DNA of 64,000 bases from Enterococcus mediterraneensis (lineage in GTDB: Bacteria; Bacillota; Bacilli; Lactobacillales; Enterococcaceae): positions 1,568,369 through 1,632,368 of the forward strand of contig NZ_UWOP01000001.1 of NCBI RefSeq assembly GCF_900604485.1. The letters run 5' to 3'. The notes beneath the pieces are model-generated. The model did not search any database. It was not told the origin of the DNA and saw nothing but the letters and a program-made list of their open reading frames with translations. Below, in pieces: positions 8,711 to 19,056 of this stretch (positions within the stretch are counted from its first letter, which is position 1; every line of letters starts with the position of its first letter). Both the position numbers and the translations under genes were made by a program.

Positions 8711-8741
8711 GACAGATTTGCGAATGTGTCAAAAATCTGTC
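8711..8741. promoter_or_regulatory. Inverted repeat upstream of the PIP/YhgE gene
   Basis: GACAGATTT (8711-8719) and AAATCTGTC (8733-8741) form a perfect 9-bp inverted repeat with a 13-base spacer, about 80 bases before the gene. The size and symmetry fit an operator for a dimeric repressor such as a TetR-type protein. No regulator gene is adjacent. Confidence 0.4.
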
Positions 8742-8822
8742 GTCAACCAACAGTAGAGAATTGGAATGACTGGGATTTCATGATAAAGTATGACAGCTGA
8801 AAAAAATAAAGGGATGACAAGT

Positions 8823-11528
8823 ATGAACCATATCAAAAATACTTTACATTTATACAAATTAGATTGGAAACGAATCTTTAAAAATCCGATGGCGACATTT
8901 TTGATCGTCGCGTTGATGATCCTGCCTTCACTTTATGCCTGGTTCAATATCAAGGCATTGTGGGATCCTTATTCAAATACCGGAGAGTTGCCGATCGCTG
9001 TTTACAGTGCGGACCAGCCTGAGACCTTTCAAGGAAAAAAAGTCGCGATCGGCGATCAGGTCTTAGACGAGCTTCACGATAATAAGCAACTAGGCTGGCA
9101 ATTCGTTGATTCTAAAAAAGAACTGACAGAAGGTGTCAAATCCGGCAAGTATTATGCTGGTGTCTATCTGCCTAAAAGCTTCTCCAAAGACTTGTTGAGT
9201 TTTACCTCAGGAGAGATTAAAAAGCCGCAGATCCAGTATTATATCAATGAAAAGATTAATGCTATTGCACCGAAGATCACCGATAAAGGTGCTTCCAGTT
9301 TGCAAGAACAGATTTCAGAGAATTTTATCAAAACCGCAAGTTCGACTTTATTGAAAGTTTTCAATGAGATAGGCTATGATATTGATTCCAACCTTGTCAG
9401 TATCAATAAAGTCAAAAATATGATTTTAGAAACAGATGAAAATCTAGATACCATCGACGGCTATACGAAGAAAGTCGTTGAGTTGCAAGAAAAGATGCCG
9501 GAAATCAAAGAAAAAATCGCTAAAGCACAAGAATTTACCGACTATATTCCGAAAGTCGATGAAATGGGGGCAAAAGTGACGGCGTTAAACGACAAAATGC
9601 CGGAACTGAAAAAACAAGCCAGTGTGATTTTGACTTTGCAAGAAAAGATTCCTGAGATCCAAAATGCCGGGAAACAGTTGGCGATGGTGGATAGTGATTT
9701 TGATAATATTGAACAAACAATGACAGAAGGTATCAATGAAGCAAAACAAGGCTTGCAAGTGATCCATCAAGTACAAACGATTTTGCCGGACGTCAGAAAA
9801 TTAGGGGATCAGGCGAATGATCTGGCAAGTGCCACCAAAGATGGTGCAACTCAGCTGCAAGCGGCGTTGCCAAGTATCACGTCCAGCGTTTCTGTCACAT
9901 TGGATGCCATCAGTCAAGTTGCTACTACGACTTCTTCGATTACCAGCGTAATCAACCAGGCAGTGACAGATAATCAGTTATCAGACGAGGAAAAAGCCCA
10001 TATCAATCAAGTGATCGATGATTTCATCAACAATATCGATCGTCAAAAAACAGCACTTGCTGATCTGGTTTCATTTATGGAACAACTGCAAAATTCCAGC
10101 GGCAATCAAAACCTGCAAACAGTGATCGATCAACTGAAGCATGCCAGTGACCTTCTAGGAGATCTTTCCAATCGTTTGACACATTTGAAACAACTGGTTG
10201 CTGAAGGCAATACAGATAACATCAAAAATTATCTGAAAGAGATTCAAACAGCTGCCGATCAGATCGCTTCTTTTATTAATGGAATCGACGTGAACAAGAT
10301 TAGTGAAACAGTCAATGGAATTTTGTCCAAGCTATTGACGACGTTGTCAACTGCACAAAATGCACTGCAAAAAGCTAAACAAATCGATTTTGAATCATTG
10401 CTAAGTTCCACAGAAAAAACAGTCGCCAACGCTATCAAGCTTTTAGAAAAATACCAAAAAGAAATGCCGGCGATCCGTCAAGAAGTCCATGACGCCAATA
10501 CGATGTTAAATGGACACATGGATGAAATCGTCAATGGTATCAACAAAGGCGCTGATCTTTACAAAAATGAATTGCCTGTTCTGGAACAAAAACTGGGATT
10601 AGCCGCTGACTTTTTGAAAAACGATTGGCCTGGTATCAAAAAAGAAATCACAACAACAATGACGATGGTGGATGAAAAACTGCCGGAAGTTGAAAAAGCA
10701 TTAGATGCCGCTGTTGGTTTGATCAATAATGATTGGCCAATGCTGAAAAGCGGCGTCCATAAAGCCGCTTCGGCGATCCGCAAAGGCGAGAGCGAAGCGG
10801 ACTTAGGTGAGGTCATCAAATTGTTGAAGTTGGATGCTCAAACAGAAAGCGACTTCTTTACAAAACCTGTCGAACTGCAAACCAATCAGCTTTACCCAAT
10901 CGCCAATAACGGTTCTGCCAGCACACCGTTTTATACTGCACTTTGTTTATGGGTAGGAGCGTTGTTGCTGTCAAGTATCGCAACGACTGCTTATCATTTG
11001 GACGGGGCTGACAAGAAAAAATACAGCAAACGGGAAACATTTGCTGCTCGTATGCTGACATTTTTGACGATGGCGATCTTCCAAGCTTTGATCGTAACGC
11101 TTGGGAACCAATTCTTATTGGGTGTCGATGTTCGTGAACCATTTTATGCAGTGCTGTTTGCACTGATCGTCGGATTGGCATTCATGATGATCGTCTATGT
11201 ATTGGTAGCTTTATTCGGCAATATCGGTAAAGGGATCGGGATCATTATTTTAGTCTTGTCGATTTCCGGCGGGGGCGGGAACTATCCGATCCAGGTTTCC
11301 GGAAAATTCTTCCAAATGGTCAATCCATTCCTGCCATTTACTCATGCGGTGAATCTGTTGCGGGAAGCGGCAGGGGGCGTTTACTGGCCAAATGCGACTA
11401 CCGATATTTTGATTATGATCGGATTGTTTATTGTTTTCGGTCTGTTGGGAATATTTGTTTATCCGCATTTGTCGGAAATGACGAAAAAATTAGAAAATGT
11501 TTCTAAAGAAAGTCATTTCTTCCATTAA
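8823..11528 (+). CDS. YhgE/Pip phage-infection-type membrane protein
   Basis: A protein of about 901 residues. After a cytoplasmic start comes one membrane helix (about 15-40) with the family sequence [40 protein letters not shown] very long extracellular part rich in heptad-like Glu, Lys, Gln, Leu and Ile repeats follows (about 190-690). Five or six membrane helices lie at the end (about 700-890), resembling ABC-2 permease topology. ATG at 8823 has AAAGGG at good spacing; ATG at 8790 would add 11 residues but has no clear ribosome binding site. Proteins of this family are phage receptors or DNA-entry factors in Lactococcus (Pip) and E. faecalis (PIP-EF). The cellular function is unknown, and it resembles secretion-linked YhgE proteins. 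Confidence 0.88.
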   Translation: MNHIKNTLHLYKLDWKRIFKNPMATFLIVALMILPSLYAWFNIKALWDPYSNTGELPIAVYSADQPETFQGKKVAIGDQVLDELHDNKQLGWQFVDSKKELTEGVKSGKYYAGVYLPKSFSKDLLSFTSGEIKKPQIQYYINEKINAIAPKITDKGASSLQEQISENFIKTASSTLLKVFNEIGYDIDSNLVSINKVKNMILETDENLDTIDGYTKKVVELQEKMPEIKEKIAKAQEFTDYIPKVDEMGAKVTALNDKMPELKKQASVILTLQEKIPEIQNAGKQLAMVDSDFDNIEQTMTEGINEAKQGLQVIHQVQTILPDVRKLGDQANDLASATKDGATQLQAALPSITSSVSVTLDAISQVATTTSSITSVINQAVTDNQLSDEEKAHINQVIDDFINNIDRQKTALADLVSFMEQLQNSSGNQNLQTVIDQLKHASDLLGDLSNRLTHLKQLVAEGNTDNIKNYLKEIQTAADQIASFINGIDVNKISETVNGILSKLLTTLSTAQNALQKAKQIDFESLLSSTEKTVANAIKLLEKYQKEMPAIRQEVHDANTMLNGHMDEIVNGINKGADLYKNELPVLEQKLGLAADFLKNDWPGIKKEITTTMTMVDEKLPEVEKALDAAVGLINNDWPMLKSGVHKAASAIRKGESEADLGEVIKLLKLDAQTESDFFTKPVELQTNQLYPIANNGSASTPFYTALCLWVGALLLSSIATTAYHLDGADKKKYSKRETFAARMLTFLTMAIFQALIVTLGNQFLLGVDVREPFYAVLFALIVGLAFMMIVYVLVALFGNIGKGIGIIILVLSISGGGGNYPIQVSGKFFQMVNPFLPFTHAVNLLREAAGGVYWPNATTDILIMIGLFIVFGLLGIFVYPHLSEMTKKLENVSKESHFFH

Positions 11529-11529
11529 G

Positions 11530-11563
11530 AAAAAAATCGTCATCGCAAGATGGCGGTTTTTTT
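11530..11563 (+). terminator. Intrinsic terminator after the PIP gene
   Basis: An imperfect stem TCGTCATC/GATGGCGG with a GCAA tetraloop is flanked by A and T runs. Confidence 0.75.
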
Positions 11564-11669
11564 AGTATTTGTCCAGATTTACAAAAGTAATCTAAAAGCA
11601 CGCGAGTATCCATGGTCTGATAGAAATAGTAGAATGAAAAGGTATAAAAAAATGAAAAGGAGCAAAAAT

Positions 11670-12494
11670 ATGGCAAAGTCCATCAATTTGGTGATCAGTG
11701 ATATTGACGGTACGATTTTAACCAGCGATCATCAACTTCCTCAAAAAGTCGCACAGAGCATCATGCAGTTGGAACAAAAAAAGATCCCTTTCGTACTGGC
11801 TTCAGCACGTTCGCCTAAAGGAATGCTAGAGATTACCCAAGCATTGAGGTTAACTAGCCCCATCGTCAGCTACAACGGTGCTTATGTGGTAACCAGACAA
11901 CAAGATACCTACCAAGAGATCATCAGTCATCCGTTGAACCCGCAAGAAGCGAAAATGATTCTTCAATGGACAAAAAACAGGTTTCCGGAAATTTCTATCA
12001 ATCTCTATGCTGGAACAGAGTGGTATGTTTTTCATAAAGATATATGGGTCAGAGAGGAAATGCGTATCACACAGATCGTACCGCAACTATGTTCTTTAGA
12101 AGCCTTGCTGGATGAAAATATCGCGATCCATAAGATTTTATTTATTGGTAAAAAAGCTGATATTGCTTGTTTGATGTCAGAGTTGCGTGATCATCCTTTA
12201 GCTCACTCTGCATTTTATTTATCTAAAGAAAACTATTTGGAATTTACCCATAAAGCAGTATCGAAAGAACAAGCAGTAAAAGAATTGGCTAGCTACTATC
12301 AATTACCGCTTACAGAGGTGATGACCATTGGAGATAATTTCAATGATCTGCCGATGTTAAAAGCCGCTGGATTAGGTATCGCTATGGGAAATGCTCCAGC
12401 AGAAGTCAAAGAGTTTGCGGATGCTGTGACACTGGACAACGATCACTTTGGTGCGGCAGTCGCCATCGATAAATATATACTCGCTAAACAATAA
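11670..12494 (+). CDS. Cof-type HAD-IIB family phosphatase
   Basis: About 274 residues from ATG at 11670, chosen for its AAAGGAG site; an upstream in-frame extension to 11550 lacks one and crosses the preceding terminator. The HAD motif I is VISDIDGTIL near residue 10, motif II lies in PFVLASARS, the C2 cap domain occupies about 85-190, and motif IV is MTIGDNFNDLPML near residue 220. Family members dephosphorylate sugar phosphates, nucleotides or cofactors; the substrate here cannot be told. It is probably a single-gene transcript. Confidence 0.88.
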   Translation: MAKSINLVISDIDGTILTSDHQLPQKVAQSIMQLEQKKIPFVLASARSPKGMLEITQALRLTSPIVSYNGAYVVTRQQDTYQEIISHPLNPQEAKMILQWTKNRFPEISINLYAGTEWYVFHKDIWVREEMRITQIVPQLCSLEALLDENIAIHKILFIGKKADIACLMSELRDHPLAHSAFYLSKENYLEFTHKAVSKEQAVKELASYYQLPLTEVMTIGDNFNDLPMLKAAGLGIAMGNAPAEVKEFADAVTLDNDHFGAAVAIDKYILAKQ

Positions 12495-12569
12495 ATAAAG
12501 AATATAACAATGGGTATTTCAGACTATAAGAAGAGTTTGAAAATATACGATATTTTCTTGGGATTTTCA

Positions 12570-12598
12570 TTGACATTTTCAGTTTCTGAGCGTAGCAT
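12570..12598 (+). promoter_or_regulatory. Promoter of kimA
   Basis: TTGACA (12570-12575) and TAGCAT (12593-12598) are spaced by 17 bases. The leader of about 55 bases is too short for the c-di-AMP (ydaO) riboswitch found upstream of kimA in Bacillus. Confidence 0.5.
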
Positions 12599-12657
12599 AC
12601 AGTCTTGGCTGTGAGAAAAACAGTGCTTCTCTAAAGAAAAAAATTGGAGGGAAAAAA

Positions 12658-14481
12658 GTGGAATACTTGAAACGTTTGCTGGTGGGACGTCCGCTAAAAT
12701 CAGCAGAAAATGACGAACAAAAATTAAGCCGTTTTGCGGCATTGGCGTTGTTGTCTTCTGATGCGTTGTCCTCGATCGCTTACGGTACTGAACAAATTGT
12801 CGTTGTCTTAGTCGCTTTGTCTGCAGCAGCAATTTGGTATTCATTACCAATTGCGGCATTTGTTATTATTTTATTGATTTCATTAACTTTATCTTATAGA
12901 CAGGTTATTCATGCGTATCCTCATGGTGGTGGGGCGTATGTCGTCAGTAGCGAGAATCTTGGAAAGAACGCCGGGTTGGTTGCCGGTGGTTCGCTGTTGA
13001 TCGATTATATGTTGACAGTGGCTGTGTCGGTTTCTGCGGGGGCAGAAGCGATCACTTCAGCGGTTCCAGCGCTGTATCACCATCAAGTCGCTATATCAGT
13101 GATCATCGTATTATTGATCATGATGATGAACCTGCGCGGGCTGCGGGAATCTGCCAGCTTTTTGATGGTTCCGGTCTACACGTTTATCGCGGTGATCACG
13201 ATTTTGATCGTTGTTGGTTTATTTAATATCGTAACTGGTGCTCAACCGTTGAATGCCACGGCATTACCGGGGGCTGCGGTTCCTGGGATCTCGATCGCAT
13301 TAATTCTTCGAGCCTTTTCTTCAGGTTCTTCTTCATTGACTGGGGTCGAAGCAATCAGTAACGCTGTGCCGTTCTTTAAGAAACCACGAGCAAAAAATGC
13401 TGCGGGGACATTGGTAATGATGTCTACGATCTTAGGTTTCTTCTTTGTTGGGATCACGTTTATCAACTACTGGTATGGTATCGTGCCAAAAACGGAAGTG
13501 ACTGTCTTGGCCCAAATCGGGAAAGCGGTCTTTGGGCACGGATTTATGTTTTATGCATTGCAATTTACAACGGCATTGATTTTAGCGGTAGCGGCCAACA
13601 CCGGATTTTCCGCGTTTCCAGTCTTAGCCTATAATTTGGCAAAAGACAAATTTATGCCGCATATGTATCAAGATCGGGGAGACCGTCTAGGCTACTCCAA
13701 CGGGATCATTACATTGGCGACAGGTTCGATCGTACTGCTCTTTATTTTCCAAGGATCTACGGAACGTTTGATCCCGCTTTACTCCATTGGGGTGTTTATT
13801 CCTTTTGCGCTTTCTCAAACTGGGATGGTCATCAAATGGCGTAAAGAAGGCAAAGGATGGTTGACAAAATCAATCGCGAATATTGTAGGAGCATTTATCT
13901 CTTATGCTATTATTGTGATTTTGTTTATTTACCGTTTAGGGGATATTTGGCCGTTCTTTATTATCATGCCGATCCTGCTGTTCATTTTCTACAAAATCCA
14001 TGATCATTATAAAAAAGTAGCGGAACAGTTGCGTTTAGAAGATGATGTTGCGCTGCATACCTACGATGGCAATACTGTTATTGTGTTAGTGGGCAATGTC
14101 ACACGGGTCAACATCGGTGCACTGAATTATGCGCAATCTATCGGTGATTATGTGGTGGCGATGCACGTGTCGTTAGATGAAGATGTTGCTAAGGAAAAGG
14201 AGATCGAACAGGAATTTAAAGAAAGATTCCCTGATGTGCGTTTTTCTGTTGTCCATTCTTCCTATCGATCAATTGAAAATCCAATCATTCGGTATGTGGA
14301 TTTAGTAAGTAAAAATGCGGCGAAACACAACTATACGACGACCGTCATTATCCCGCAATTTGTACCGCGAAGACGCTGGCAGAATATTCTTCATAATCAA
14401 ACCAGTCTGCGTTTGCGGTTCCGGCTTTCTTGGCGACAAAATATCGTTGTCGGCACCTATAGTTATCATTTGAAAAAATAA
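12658..14481 (+). CDS. kimA: KimA-type high-affinity potassium importer (APC superfamily)
   Basis: The 607 residues equal the length of Bacillus subtilis KimA (formerly YdaO), and the architecture is the same. The sequence starts with the family segment KRLLVGRPLKSAENDEQKLS. It continues with SSDALSSIAYGTEQ, YPHGGGAYVV and about 12 membrane helices, and ends in a cytosolic domain of about 150 residues from about 455. KimA is a proton-coupled potassium symporter inhibited by c-di-AMP in other Firmicutes. GTG start follows TTGGAGGG. Some databases call such proteins generic amino acid permeases; the length, N-terminal motif and tail argue for KimA. Transport of potassium here is inferred from homology. 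Confidence 0.85.
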   Translation: MEYLKRLLVGRPLKSAENDEQKLSRFAALALLSSDALSSIAYGTEQIVVVLVALSAAAIWYSLPIAAFVIILLISLTLSYRQVIHAYPHGGGAYVVSSENLGKNAGLVAGGSLLIDYMLTVAVSVSAGAEAITSAVPALYHHQVAISVIIVLLIMMMNLRGLRESASFLMVPVYTFIAVITILIVVGLFNIVTGAQPLNATALPGAAVPGISIALILRAFSSGSSSLTGVEAISNAVPFFKKPRAKNAAGTLVMMSTILGFFFVGITFINYWYGIVPKTEVTVLAQIGKAVFGHGFMFYALQFTTALILAVAANTGFSAFPVLAYNLAKDKFMPHMYQDRGDRLGYSNGIITLATGSIVLLFIFQGSTERLIPLYSIGVFIPFALSQTGMVIKWRKEGKGWLTKSIANIVGAFISYAIIVILFIYRLGDIWPFFIIMPILLFIFYKIHDHYKKVAEQLRLEDDVALHTYDGNTVIVLVGNVTRVNIGALNYAQSIGDYVVAMHVSLDEDVAKEKEIEQEFKERFPDVRFSVVHSSYRSIENPIIRYVDLVSKNAAKHNYTTTVIIPQFVPRRRWQNILHNQTSLRLRFRLSWRQNIVVGTYSYHLKK

Positions 14482-14522
14482 AATAGCCTTGTGGCGTAAG
14501 ATTACATGGGCCGCAAGAATTA

Positions 14523-14556
14523 GACACACAGATAACTCGTCTGTGTGTCTTTTTTT
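14523..14556 (+). terminator. Intrinsic terminator after kimA
   Basis: A perfect GACACACAGA/TCTGTGTGTC stem with a 7-base loop is followed by seven T residues. Confidence 0.92.
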
Positions 14557-14657
14557 ATCCAATATTTTTTAAAAGATAACCAGAAAATTATAGTTATTTT
14601 TCTTTATGATAACTTAAAGCTATCGCGATACTTATTGAAGAAGTTAGAGAGATTCGA

Positions 14658-14687
14658 TTGAAGATGATGAAATATTTAGTTTATACT
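14658..14687 (+). promoter_or_regulatory. Promoter of the opp operon
   Basis: TTGAAG (14658-14663) and TATACT (14682-14687) are separated by 18 bases, about 50 bases before the start of the binding-protein gene. Confidence 0.45.
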
Positions 14688-14738
14688 TCAAATTGTCTAT
14701 CAAATAAATATAGGCAATGATGAAGGAGTGTTGGTAAA

Positions 14739-16298
14739 ATGAAAAAATTAATTAACGGAGTTCTACTTGCCATAACAGGACTGGTATTAGTGGCTTGCGG
14801 AAGCGGCAAAGCTTCTGAAGCAGATACTTCAAAAGAATCAAGCGATACATTCACTTACGCAATCAATGGGGATCCTTCCTCAATGAATCCGATAAATGTC
14901 AGTGATCGATGGGGACTAACGGTAACAAACATGATCTATTCACCACTTGCCCGTATCGAAGGCGATGGTAGCCAAAAATTAGAGCTAGCTGAATCTATCC
15001 AACCAGCTGAAGATGGCAAATCCATCACTGTGAAATTAAAAAAAGACATCAAATGGTCAGATGGCGAAGCTTTTACCGCCGATGATGTCGTCTTTACTTA
15101 TGATCAAAAAGTCAAGAAGGAAAATGGAAATGCAGATGCTCTATGGGTGGACGGTAAGCCAATCACTGTAGAAAAAATTGATGATACTACAGTGAAATTC
15201 GATTTGCCTTCTGTCAGTGCAGCAGCTTTGAATAATATTGCGACAGAAACCTATATCATTCCTGAGCACGTTTTTAAAGATGAAAAAGATTTTTCAGCAA
15301 AATCACTGATTGCCAAACCAGTTGGAACAGGGCCTTATCAGCTAAAAGAATATAAAACCGGTCAATACTTACAATTTGTAGCAAATGATAATTACTATGG
15401 TGATACACCGAAAATCAAAAACGTCACATTACGGATTATTACCAGCGCTGACACAACTAAAGTAGCATTGCAAAAAGGTGAAGTGGATGCTTCCTTTGTG
15501 CTGCCGAATGACATCGAAGATCTTGATACAGATAAGATGGACATTTATGAATACAGTGAAAATCGAGTAGGGTATTTAGGTTTCAATACACATTCTGACA
15601 AATTAAAAGATGTCAAAGTACGTCAAGCAATCCAATATGCGTTGAATCGTGATGATTTGAATAAAGCGGCTTATCTGGATACTAAATATTATCAAAACGT
15701 TCACTCGATTTTACCGCCGAATAATCCTTATGCTACGACGGACGTGAACGATTATCAAACAGATGCCGACAAATCGAAGGCATTGTTGAAAGAAGCTGGT
15801 GTCAGCGATTTGAAGATTAATCTAGCCTTCTCTTCCTCAGATCCAGCTCAGACAGTCCAAGCGACACTAATCCAGCAACAACTTGAAAAAGTCGGTATTA
15901 CTGTTGAACTGGCTGGTGGCGACAGTGCAGCGTATGGGGCAGAGTTGAAAAAACCGGGTTCTAAGAAATATGACTTGTTCATGAACGGCTATATCATGGG
16001 GAATGATCCCGATCTTTATTCCTATCTGTTTGCTTCGACGGGTTCTGCCAACTATTTCCAATATAAGAGTGCAAAGACTGACGAACTCTTTAAACAAGGA
16101 GCTGTTGAGATGGATGACACGAAACGCAAAGCAATCTATGAAAAACTACAACAACAAATCGCTGATGATGCAGTGATCTATCCGATCGTGGATAATAAAA
16201 AGGTCTTGGCGGTGAACAGTCGCGTTCAAAATGTAAAAGAAGCTGGCTTGATTCCAATCTACACCTTTGAGGATATGAGTAAATTAACATTAAAATAA
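14739..16298 (+). CDS. Oligopeptide ABC transporter substrate-binding lipoprotein
   Basis: Solute-binding protein family 5 (OppA/DppA type), 519 residues. A lipoprotein signal ends in LVLVACGS, so the cysteine near residue 20 should be lipidated and anchor it outside the membrane. Family hallmarks include DPSSMNPI near residue 47, IKWSDGEAFTADDVVFTY, PVGTGPYQLKEY and VRQAIQYALNRDDL. It is the first gene of a five-gene transporter operon and supplies specificity. The natural substrate (peptides of a given length, or another family-5 ligand) cannot be read from sequence. Confidence 0.9.
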   Translation: MKKLINGVLLAITGLVLVACGSGKASEADTSKESSDTFTYAINGDPSSMNPINVSDRWGLTVTNMIYSPLARIEGDGSQKLELAESIQPAEDGKSITVKLKKDIKWSDGEAFTADDVVFTYDQKVKKENGNADALWVDGKPITVEKIDDTTVKFDLPSVSAAALNNIATETYIIPEHVFKDEKDFSAKSLIAKPVGTGPYQLKEYKTGQYLQFVANDNYYGDTPKIKNVTLRIITSADTTKVALQKGEVDASFVLPNDIEDLDTDKMDIYEYSENRVGYLGFNTHSDKLKDVKVRQAIQYALNRDDLNKAAYLDTKYYQNVHSILPPNNPYATTDVNDYQTDADKSKALLKEAGVSDLKINLAFSSSDPAQTVQATLIQQQLEKVGITVELAGGDSAAYGAELKKPGSKKYDLFMNGYIMGNDPDLYSYLFASTGSANYFQYKSAKTDELFKQGAVEMDDTKRKAIYEKLQQQIADDAVIYPIVDNKKVLAVNSRVQNVKEAGLIPIYTFEDMSKLTLK

Positions 16299-16377
16299 GT
16301 GATTTTTGCTGCCAGTGCTGGAAACCACACAGGAATCCAGCCTGGTTTTATTGATTATAAAAGAGGAGGAGTTATTT

Positions 16378-17337
16378 TTGATACGATACATAGTCAAAAG
16401 ACTTTTTGTTGCTATCCCGCTATTATTTGTGATCTCATTTCTCGTTTTTTCATTGATCCATTTGGCACCTTATGATGTGATTGATTCCATCACTACGCCG
16501 AATATGTCTCAAGAAACCATTGAAATTTTAAGAGAACGTTACGGTTTGGATCAGCCCTTTCTGGTTCAATATTGGCATTGGCTGACCCAGATCCTACATG
16601 GTGATTTCGGCTATTCGTTGGTCAATCAGCAAAGTATCGGAGCTGAACTAGCCACCCGGATCCCTAATACGATTCGTTTGGTGCTGCCAGCTTATTTGAC
16701 CGCATTGGTTTTAGCGATCATTCTTGGTTTGCTTGCTGGGGCGAACAAAGGGAAATTTTTAGATCATTTCATTGACGGTGTAGCTTCCTTTGGTATCGCG
16801 ATACCAACGTTCTGGTTTGCTATGATCGTAATCTACCTTTTTGGTTATAAATTAAATTTGTTTCCGATTTTGGGAATGCATACTGTCGGGAAAGAAGATT
16901 CGCTATCGGATTTTTTTGCTCATTTCTGGCTGCCTTATCTTACCTTAACGACCGCTTTTTTTCCTGAATTGACCCGCTATATCCGTTCTTCGACGATGCA
17001 GCAGCTTTCGCAAGACTATGTGACAGTTCAAAAGGCGTTTCAGGCAAGCAAATGGGAGATATTTACGAGACATATTAGTCGTAATATCCTGATTCCTATT
17101 GTGACCCAAATTGGATTAGCTCTTCCAATGCTTGTGACTGGCGCGATCATTACAGAAACGATTTTCGATTGGCCGGGGATAGGCCCATATCTGATGGCTG
17201 CTACCAAAGGATTGGACTATCCAATCATCATGGCGGTTATGCTTTTATCAGCAACGTTAGTTATCTTAGGAAATCTGTTATCAGATATTTTATATTCGGT
17301 AGTTGATCCGCGGATTCGTCAGAAGGGAGGAAAATAA
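16378..17337 (+). CDS. oppB: Oligopeptide ABC transporter permease, OppB type
   Basis: Start TTG at 16378 with AGAGGAGGA eight bases upstream gives about 319 residues; the reading frame remains open to 16306 but has no better site. Six membrane helices are visible. The start YIVKRLFVAIPLLFVISFLVFSLIHLAPYD is typical of OppB/DppB. The EAA-loop region is at RYIRSSTMQQLSQDYVTVQKAFQASKWEIF, and GAIITETIFDWPGIGPYL follows. Pairs with the following OppC-type permease. Confidence 0.9.
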   Translation: MIRYIVKRLFVAIPLLFVISFLVFSLIHLAPYDVIDSITTPNMSQETIEILRERYGLDQPFLVQYWHWLTQILHGDFGYSLVNQQSIGAELATRIPNTIRLVLPAYLTALVLAIILGLLAGANKGKFLDHFIDGVASFGIAIPTFWFAMIVIYLFGYKLNLFPILGMHTVGKEDSLSDFFAHFWLPYLTLTTAFFPELTRYIRSSTMQQLSQDYVTVQKAFQASKWEIFTRHISRNILIPIVTQIGLALPMLVTGAIITETIFDWPGIGPYLMAATKGLDYPIIMAVMLLSATLVILGNLLSDILYSVVDPRIRQKGGK

Positions 17338-17339
17338 GC

Positions 17340-18176
17340 ATGTTTAAGCGAGTAAAGGAAACATTGAGTAACCATCCTATTTATTACTTTACACTTGTTT
17401 TTCTACTTTTATTGGTGATACTTTCTTTAGCTGCTCCGTTGATTCCGATTGACCCCAAGTTGACCGATGTCGGTGCAGCCTCACAAACACCTAGCCTGCG
17501 GCATATTTTTGGAACGGATGAAGTGGGACGAGATTATTTTATTCGTGTGATTTATGGTGGCAGAATTTCATTGTTAGTAGGTATATTAGCAATGATCACA
17601 TCGGTGTTTATCGGTACGATCATTGGGATTGCCGCTGGTTTTGTCGGCGGTTGGCTTGACGATATCTTAATGAGGATCGTTGATGTTTTATCAGCGATTC
17701 CTTGGATGGTTCTAGTGATCGTTTTGAGCGTCTTTTTGAAACCGGGACTTTCAACTCTAGTAATCGTTATCGGCGGATTTTCTTGGATGAGTATTGCGCG
17801 TTTGTTGCGAGCAGAAACAATGGCTGCCAAAGAAAGAGAATATGTGGAATATGCGCAGTTTATCGGTGAAAGCCAGCTTAAGCTCATTTTGCGGCATGTC
17901 CTGCCCCAAATCCTGCCGACGATGATCGTGGCTGCTACAATGAGTATTTCCAGTGCGATTATGACAGAATCGGCATTGAGCTTTTTGGGACTGGGAATCC
18001 AACAGCCTAACGCTTCTTGGGGGAGTCTACTGCAAAACGCTCAAAGTTCATTACAAAGAGCGCCATATATGGCGATTTTGCCGGGTATCTTTGTGGCATT
18101 GACAGTTTTTTCCTTTAATCAGCTGGGAGATTTTTTACGAGTAATATTGTTGCGAGAGGATGAAAAAAATGACTGA
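17340..18176 (+). CDS. oppC: Oligopeptide ABC transporter permease, OppC type
   Basis: 278 residues starting two bases after oppB. An N-terminal OppC-N segment with one membrane helix precedes FGTDEVGRDYFIRVIYGGRISL, the standard OppC motif. Five further helices follow, with the EAA region REYVEYAQFIGESQLKLILRHVLPQ and ESALSFLGLGIQQPNASWGSLL near the end. It overlaps the following ATPase gene by eight bases, which indicates translational coupling. Confidence 0.9.
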   Translation: MFKRVKETLSNHPIYYFTLVFLLLLVILSLAAPLIPIDPKLTDVGAASQTPSLRHIFGTDEVGRDYFIRVIYGGRISLLVGILAMITSVFIGTIIGIAAGFVGGWLDDILMRIVDVLSAIPWMVLVIVLSVFLKPGLSTLVIVIGGFSWMSIARLLRAETMAAKEREYVEYAQFIGESQLKLILRHVLPQILPTMIVAATMSISSAIMTESALSFLGLGIQQPNASWGSLLQNAQSSLQRAPYMAILPGIFVALTVFSFNQLGDFLRVILLREDEKND

Positions 18177-19056
18177 ATCGATCCTTAAATTAACAAATTT
18201 GACCGTTGACTACGAGAAAAAGCACGATTCGAAAAAGACACTGATCCGTCATATCGATCTGGATATCCCGAAAGGAAAGATTGTTGGAATCGTAGGAGAA
18301 TCCGGCAGCGGTAAAAGCATCTCGATGAAAGCGGCGATGAATTTATTGCCGGATTATTTAAAAGTTCAGGCAGATACCTTCGAATTCGATGGAGCAGCGA
18401 TCAAATTCGGAAAACAACAGCTGCCCATCGCCATGATCTTTCAAGATCCGATGACTGCTTTGAATCCTCTACGGACGATCGGCTATCATTTGTTGGAAGT
18501 TATCGGTCGTTTTCAGAAAATCAAAGGAACGCAGGCAAAAGCCCTAGCCATCGCAGAATTGGAAAAAGTCGGTATTTTGTATCCGGAAAAACGATTGAAG
18601 CAGTATCCTCACGAGTTGTCCGGCGGTATGCGTCAGCGGGTGATGATCGCTATGGCTCTCTTAGCAAAGCCGCATCTACTGATTGCTGATGAACCAACGA
18701 CTGCACTGGATGTGACGATTCAAGCACAGATTTTGTATTTGATCCGTAAATTGCAGAGTGAAACGAATTTGTCTGTTGTACTTGTGACTCATGATTTCGG
18801 TGTAGTAGCCGGAATGAGTGAATTCATAAAGGTGATGTATCAAGGAAAGATAGTTGAAGAAGGGACTACAGAAGAAATTTTTTATGATCCGCGGCACGAG
18901 TACACGAAAAAGCTGTTGAAGGCCTCAACTATCAGCCGAAAAGGCGAGAGCTTATATAGTCTGCAATCGGAGAATCTGCAGATCTCGGATGATTTAGTGA
19001 AACATGAAATATCAGAGACCCATCATGTTTGGTTAGGAGCTGAAAAAGATGAATGA
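18169..19056 (+). CDS. oppD: Oligopeptide ABC transporter ATP-binding protein, OppD type
   Basis: ATPase of about 295 residues. Walker A GESGSGKS near residue 44, Q-loop IFQDPMTALNPL, signature LSGGMRQRV near 156, Walker B LLIADEPTTALD, and switch histidine in VTHDFG are all present. The C-terminal region has the peptide-transporter oligonucleotide-binding extension (DPRHEYTKKLL). ATG at 18169 is preferred over 18160 because GAGAGG is then at normal spacing. Its stop lies eight bases inside oppF. Confidence 0.9.
   Translation: MTESILKLTNLTVDYEKKHDSKKTLIRHIDLDIPKGKIVGIVGESGSGKSISMKAAMNLLPDYLKVQADTFEFDGAAIKFGKQQLPIAMIFQDPMTALNPLRTIGYHLLEVIGRFQKIKGTQAKALAIAELEKVGILYPEKRLKQYPHELSGGMRQRVMIAMALLAKPHLLIADEPTTALDVTIQAQILYLIRKLQSETNLSVVLVTHDFGVVAGMSEFIKVMYQGKIVEEGTTEEIFYDPRHEYTKKLLKASTISRKGESLYSLQSENLQISDDLVKHEISETHHVWLGAEKDE

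Noticed and set aside
12495..12657. c-di-AMP (ydaO) riboswitch before kimA.
   Set aside because: The leader after the predicted promoter is only about 55 bases, and no ydaO consensus segments were seen.
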